This document shows, in pieces, positions 62,482 to 64,000 of a stretch of DNA of 64,000 nt. Within the stretch, counting starts at the first letter, position 1. Each line of letters begins with the position of its first letter. The notes under the pieces are model-generated. The model was not told the origin of the DNA. It saw only the letters and a program-made list of their open reading frames with translations, and ran no database searches. A program made the translations under genes and the position numbers. Source of the DNA: Nannocystis sp. (GTDB lineage: Bacteria; Myxococcota_A; Polyangia; Nannocystales; Nannocystaceae); assembly GCF_016714285.1 (NCBI RefSeq), contig NZ_JADJNN010000003.1:734511-798510 (forward strand), in the 5' to 3' direction.

Positions 62482-64000
62482 GTGGCCGACCCCAAGCGCT
62501 CCAGCCTGCGCGCGAGCATCGAGAAGCTCCTGGGACACCTCGTACCCGGCGAGGCCGCGTCGGGAGAGCCCGAGCTGCGGCTGATCGATGTGGCCACGCA
62601 TGCGCTCGACTCGACGCTCGACCGCTGGGTGCGAACACCGGCGATCCGTCAGCTCATCGGTGCGCTCGAGCACGATGCGCTCACCGGCCCCGGCGAATGG
62701 GTCGAGCTGCGGGCCCGGCTCGGGGTCGCGGGCACGCTCGCCGAGCGGGCGACCTTCACTCTCGGAGGACTCGTCGTCGCCGAGGTCGCGGTCGCTGGCG
62801 AGTCCGAGATCCACGCGGTCGTGCGAGCCCCCGCGACGGGCGTGTACCCGGTCGGCGTCGAGCTCTCCAGCACCTCGGGTCATCTGGCCTCGGCGCTGGT
62901 CGGTCAACGTCTGCTGCAAGTGACCGGGACGCGCCCGGTGGTGTTGTTCCACGCCGCGCTGCTGCTGGCCGATGAGGTCGGCGCCGGCCCGGCGCTGGCC
63001 TCGCTGCGGGCGCTCGTCGCTGCTGGCTTCGAGCTGGCGTACTTCGACATCCACGCCAAGAACCGTGACCCGCAGATCCGCGAGGCGCTCGCCGCCCATG
63101 CGCTCCCCGCTGCCGCGATGCTGACCGTGTCGACCGAGCGGCAGGACCTCGGCAACCTGCAGGCCGATTTCGGCGCGATGTTCATCGCCACGGCCGTGCG
63201 TCGGCTGCGGGGGCGCGGCGTGCCGATCACGATGGTCGTGAGCGACGAGTTCGCGGCCAGCCCGCGTGGTGGCCCATCCGCGGTGACCTTCCTGACGCCC
63301 GACGCCGCCCTGGAGGGCACTCGCAGCGCGGCGTTCACGGTGGCTCATCGGGCGCAGGGGCTGGCGTTCCACGAGCAGCGCGAGCGAGCGGACCGCATCA
63401 CCTGGCGTCTCGATCAGGCCACCGAATCGGAGCTGGTCGCGGGCAACGACTTCCACGCCGAGCTCGACAACGGGCGCGCGCGTGAGCGCCTGCTGGCGCT
63501 GGTGGGCTCGGCGCGGCGCTCGGTGCACCTGCAGGTGTATATTGTGCGCCCGGATGAATTCGCCGACCGCCTGGTCGTGGCGCTGATCCAGCGCGCCCGG
63601 GCGGGGGTCCGTGTGCGCTTCATGGTCGACGCGCTGTACTCCGAGACCGAGGTCGTCGGGCGCAACAACCCCCTCCTGCTCGCGCTGGCCGCCGAGCCCA
63701 ACATCGACGTGCTGGTCCTCGGCGCATCGAGTCGCGTCGCGACGTCGATCCGTCGCGGCTCAAGCAACGCGGGACCACCGCAAGCTGTGGATCGTCGACG
63801 GGTCCACGCGATCGTTTCGGGGCGCAACGTGGCCGACGGGTACTATCGCGGCTTTGGCGAGGTAGCGATCCACGATCACACGGCGCATGAGCGGATCCCC
63901 TGGCTCGACGCTCACATCGAGGTACAGGGCCCGCTGGTCGCCGACGTCGAGCGTTCGTTCATCAGCACCTGGCGCGAGCACGGCGGCCCGACGATCGACC
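62482..64000 (+). pseudogene. Phospholipase D/cardiolipin synthase-like protein, frameshifted, 3' end outside window
   Basis: From the GTG at 62482 a long first frame covers an N-terminal domain I do not recognise (to about residue 310) and the start of a PLD domain ('NDFHAELDNGRARERLLALV', 'VHLQVYIVRPDEFADRLVVA', 'RAGVRVRFMVDALYS'). Then three shifts occur within 100 bases: 'ESRRDVDPSRLKQR' (near 63726), the HKD motif 'DHRKLWIVDG' (near 63770), and 'AIVSGRNVADGYYRGFGEVA' (near 63811), the last frame running off the window. PLD-family enzymes hydrolyse or transfer phosphodiester bonds, such as in cardiolipin synthesis. The clean motif order across frames points to sequence errors. Confidence 0.75.

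Overview
The window is very GC-rich and gene-dense, and no stretch longer than 300 bases lacks a gene. Its most telling trait is a large set of predicted surface lipoproteins: a lipobox Cys followed by a long Thr/Ser/Pro linker and then a Cys-rich, beta-propeller, FG-GAP, VWA or DUF4215 ('CGDG...CDDG') domain. Together with a Ser/Thr protein kinase, a MoxR operon and a caspase-like peptidase, this points to a myxobacterium, most likely of the Nannocystis/Plesiocystis group. That assignment is inference; no rRNA or other marker gene is present. I saw no tRNA, rRNA, CRISPR array, transposase or integrase.

Layout. 1-0.9 kb: 3' end of a TolC-type outer membrane protein. 0.9-3.7 kb: tandem Cys-rich lipoprotein paralogues plus the remnant of another copy. 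3.8-7.2 kb: a RidA-family protein, a membrane protein and a double-headed radical SAM protein. 7.2-16.6 kb (minus strand): an HDAC-family hydrolase, a protein of unknown function, and a compact MoxR / DUF58 / DUF4129-DUF4350 / membrane / SpoIIM / RDD / RDD operon. 16.8-20.3 kb: a caspase-like lipoprotein, then an AAA ATPase and DUF4435 (TOPRIM-like) pair resembling the PARIS anti-phage system. 20.3-29.4 kb: lipoproteins, a hotdog thioesterase, an AAA+ ATPase, a CPXCG protein, a 5'-3' exonuclease, an MFS transporter and an L,D-transpeptidase. 29.4-32 kb: an MmeI-like DNA methyltransferase. 33-35.3 kb: a three-gene ABC transporter. 35.5-39.2 kb: a DUF2103 protein and two lipoproteins.

39.2-47.2 kb holds what looks like an undescribed biosynthetic cluster: a tryptophanase-like lyase, an ATP-grasp ligase, a class III aminotransferase, two DUF985 cupins, a cupin-4 Fe(II)/2-oxoglutarate oxygenase, a divergent PaaK-like adenylating enzyme, and a small protein with a RiPP-precursor-like leader (Os1348/NHLP/Nif11 type). 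47.3-53.2 kb: VWA, FG-GAP and HEAT-repeat envelope proteins. 53.4-64 kb: a kinase, an EamA transporter, a lipoprotein, a Spy/CpxP-like protein, a second AAA + TOPRIM-like pair, a protein of unknown function, a fourth Cys-rich lipoprotein with an in-frame TGA, and a truncated phospholipase D family protein. Nearly every gene in this last part is broken by one-base shifts, against one such break in the first 53 kb, which suggests locally poor sequence or recent decay.

Many starts have no Shine-Dalgarno but carry a TAnnnT hexamer 6-10 bases upstream, the signature of leaderless transcripts. I used it to choose several starts (for example 5422, 16824 and 45593).
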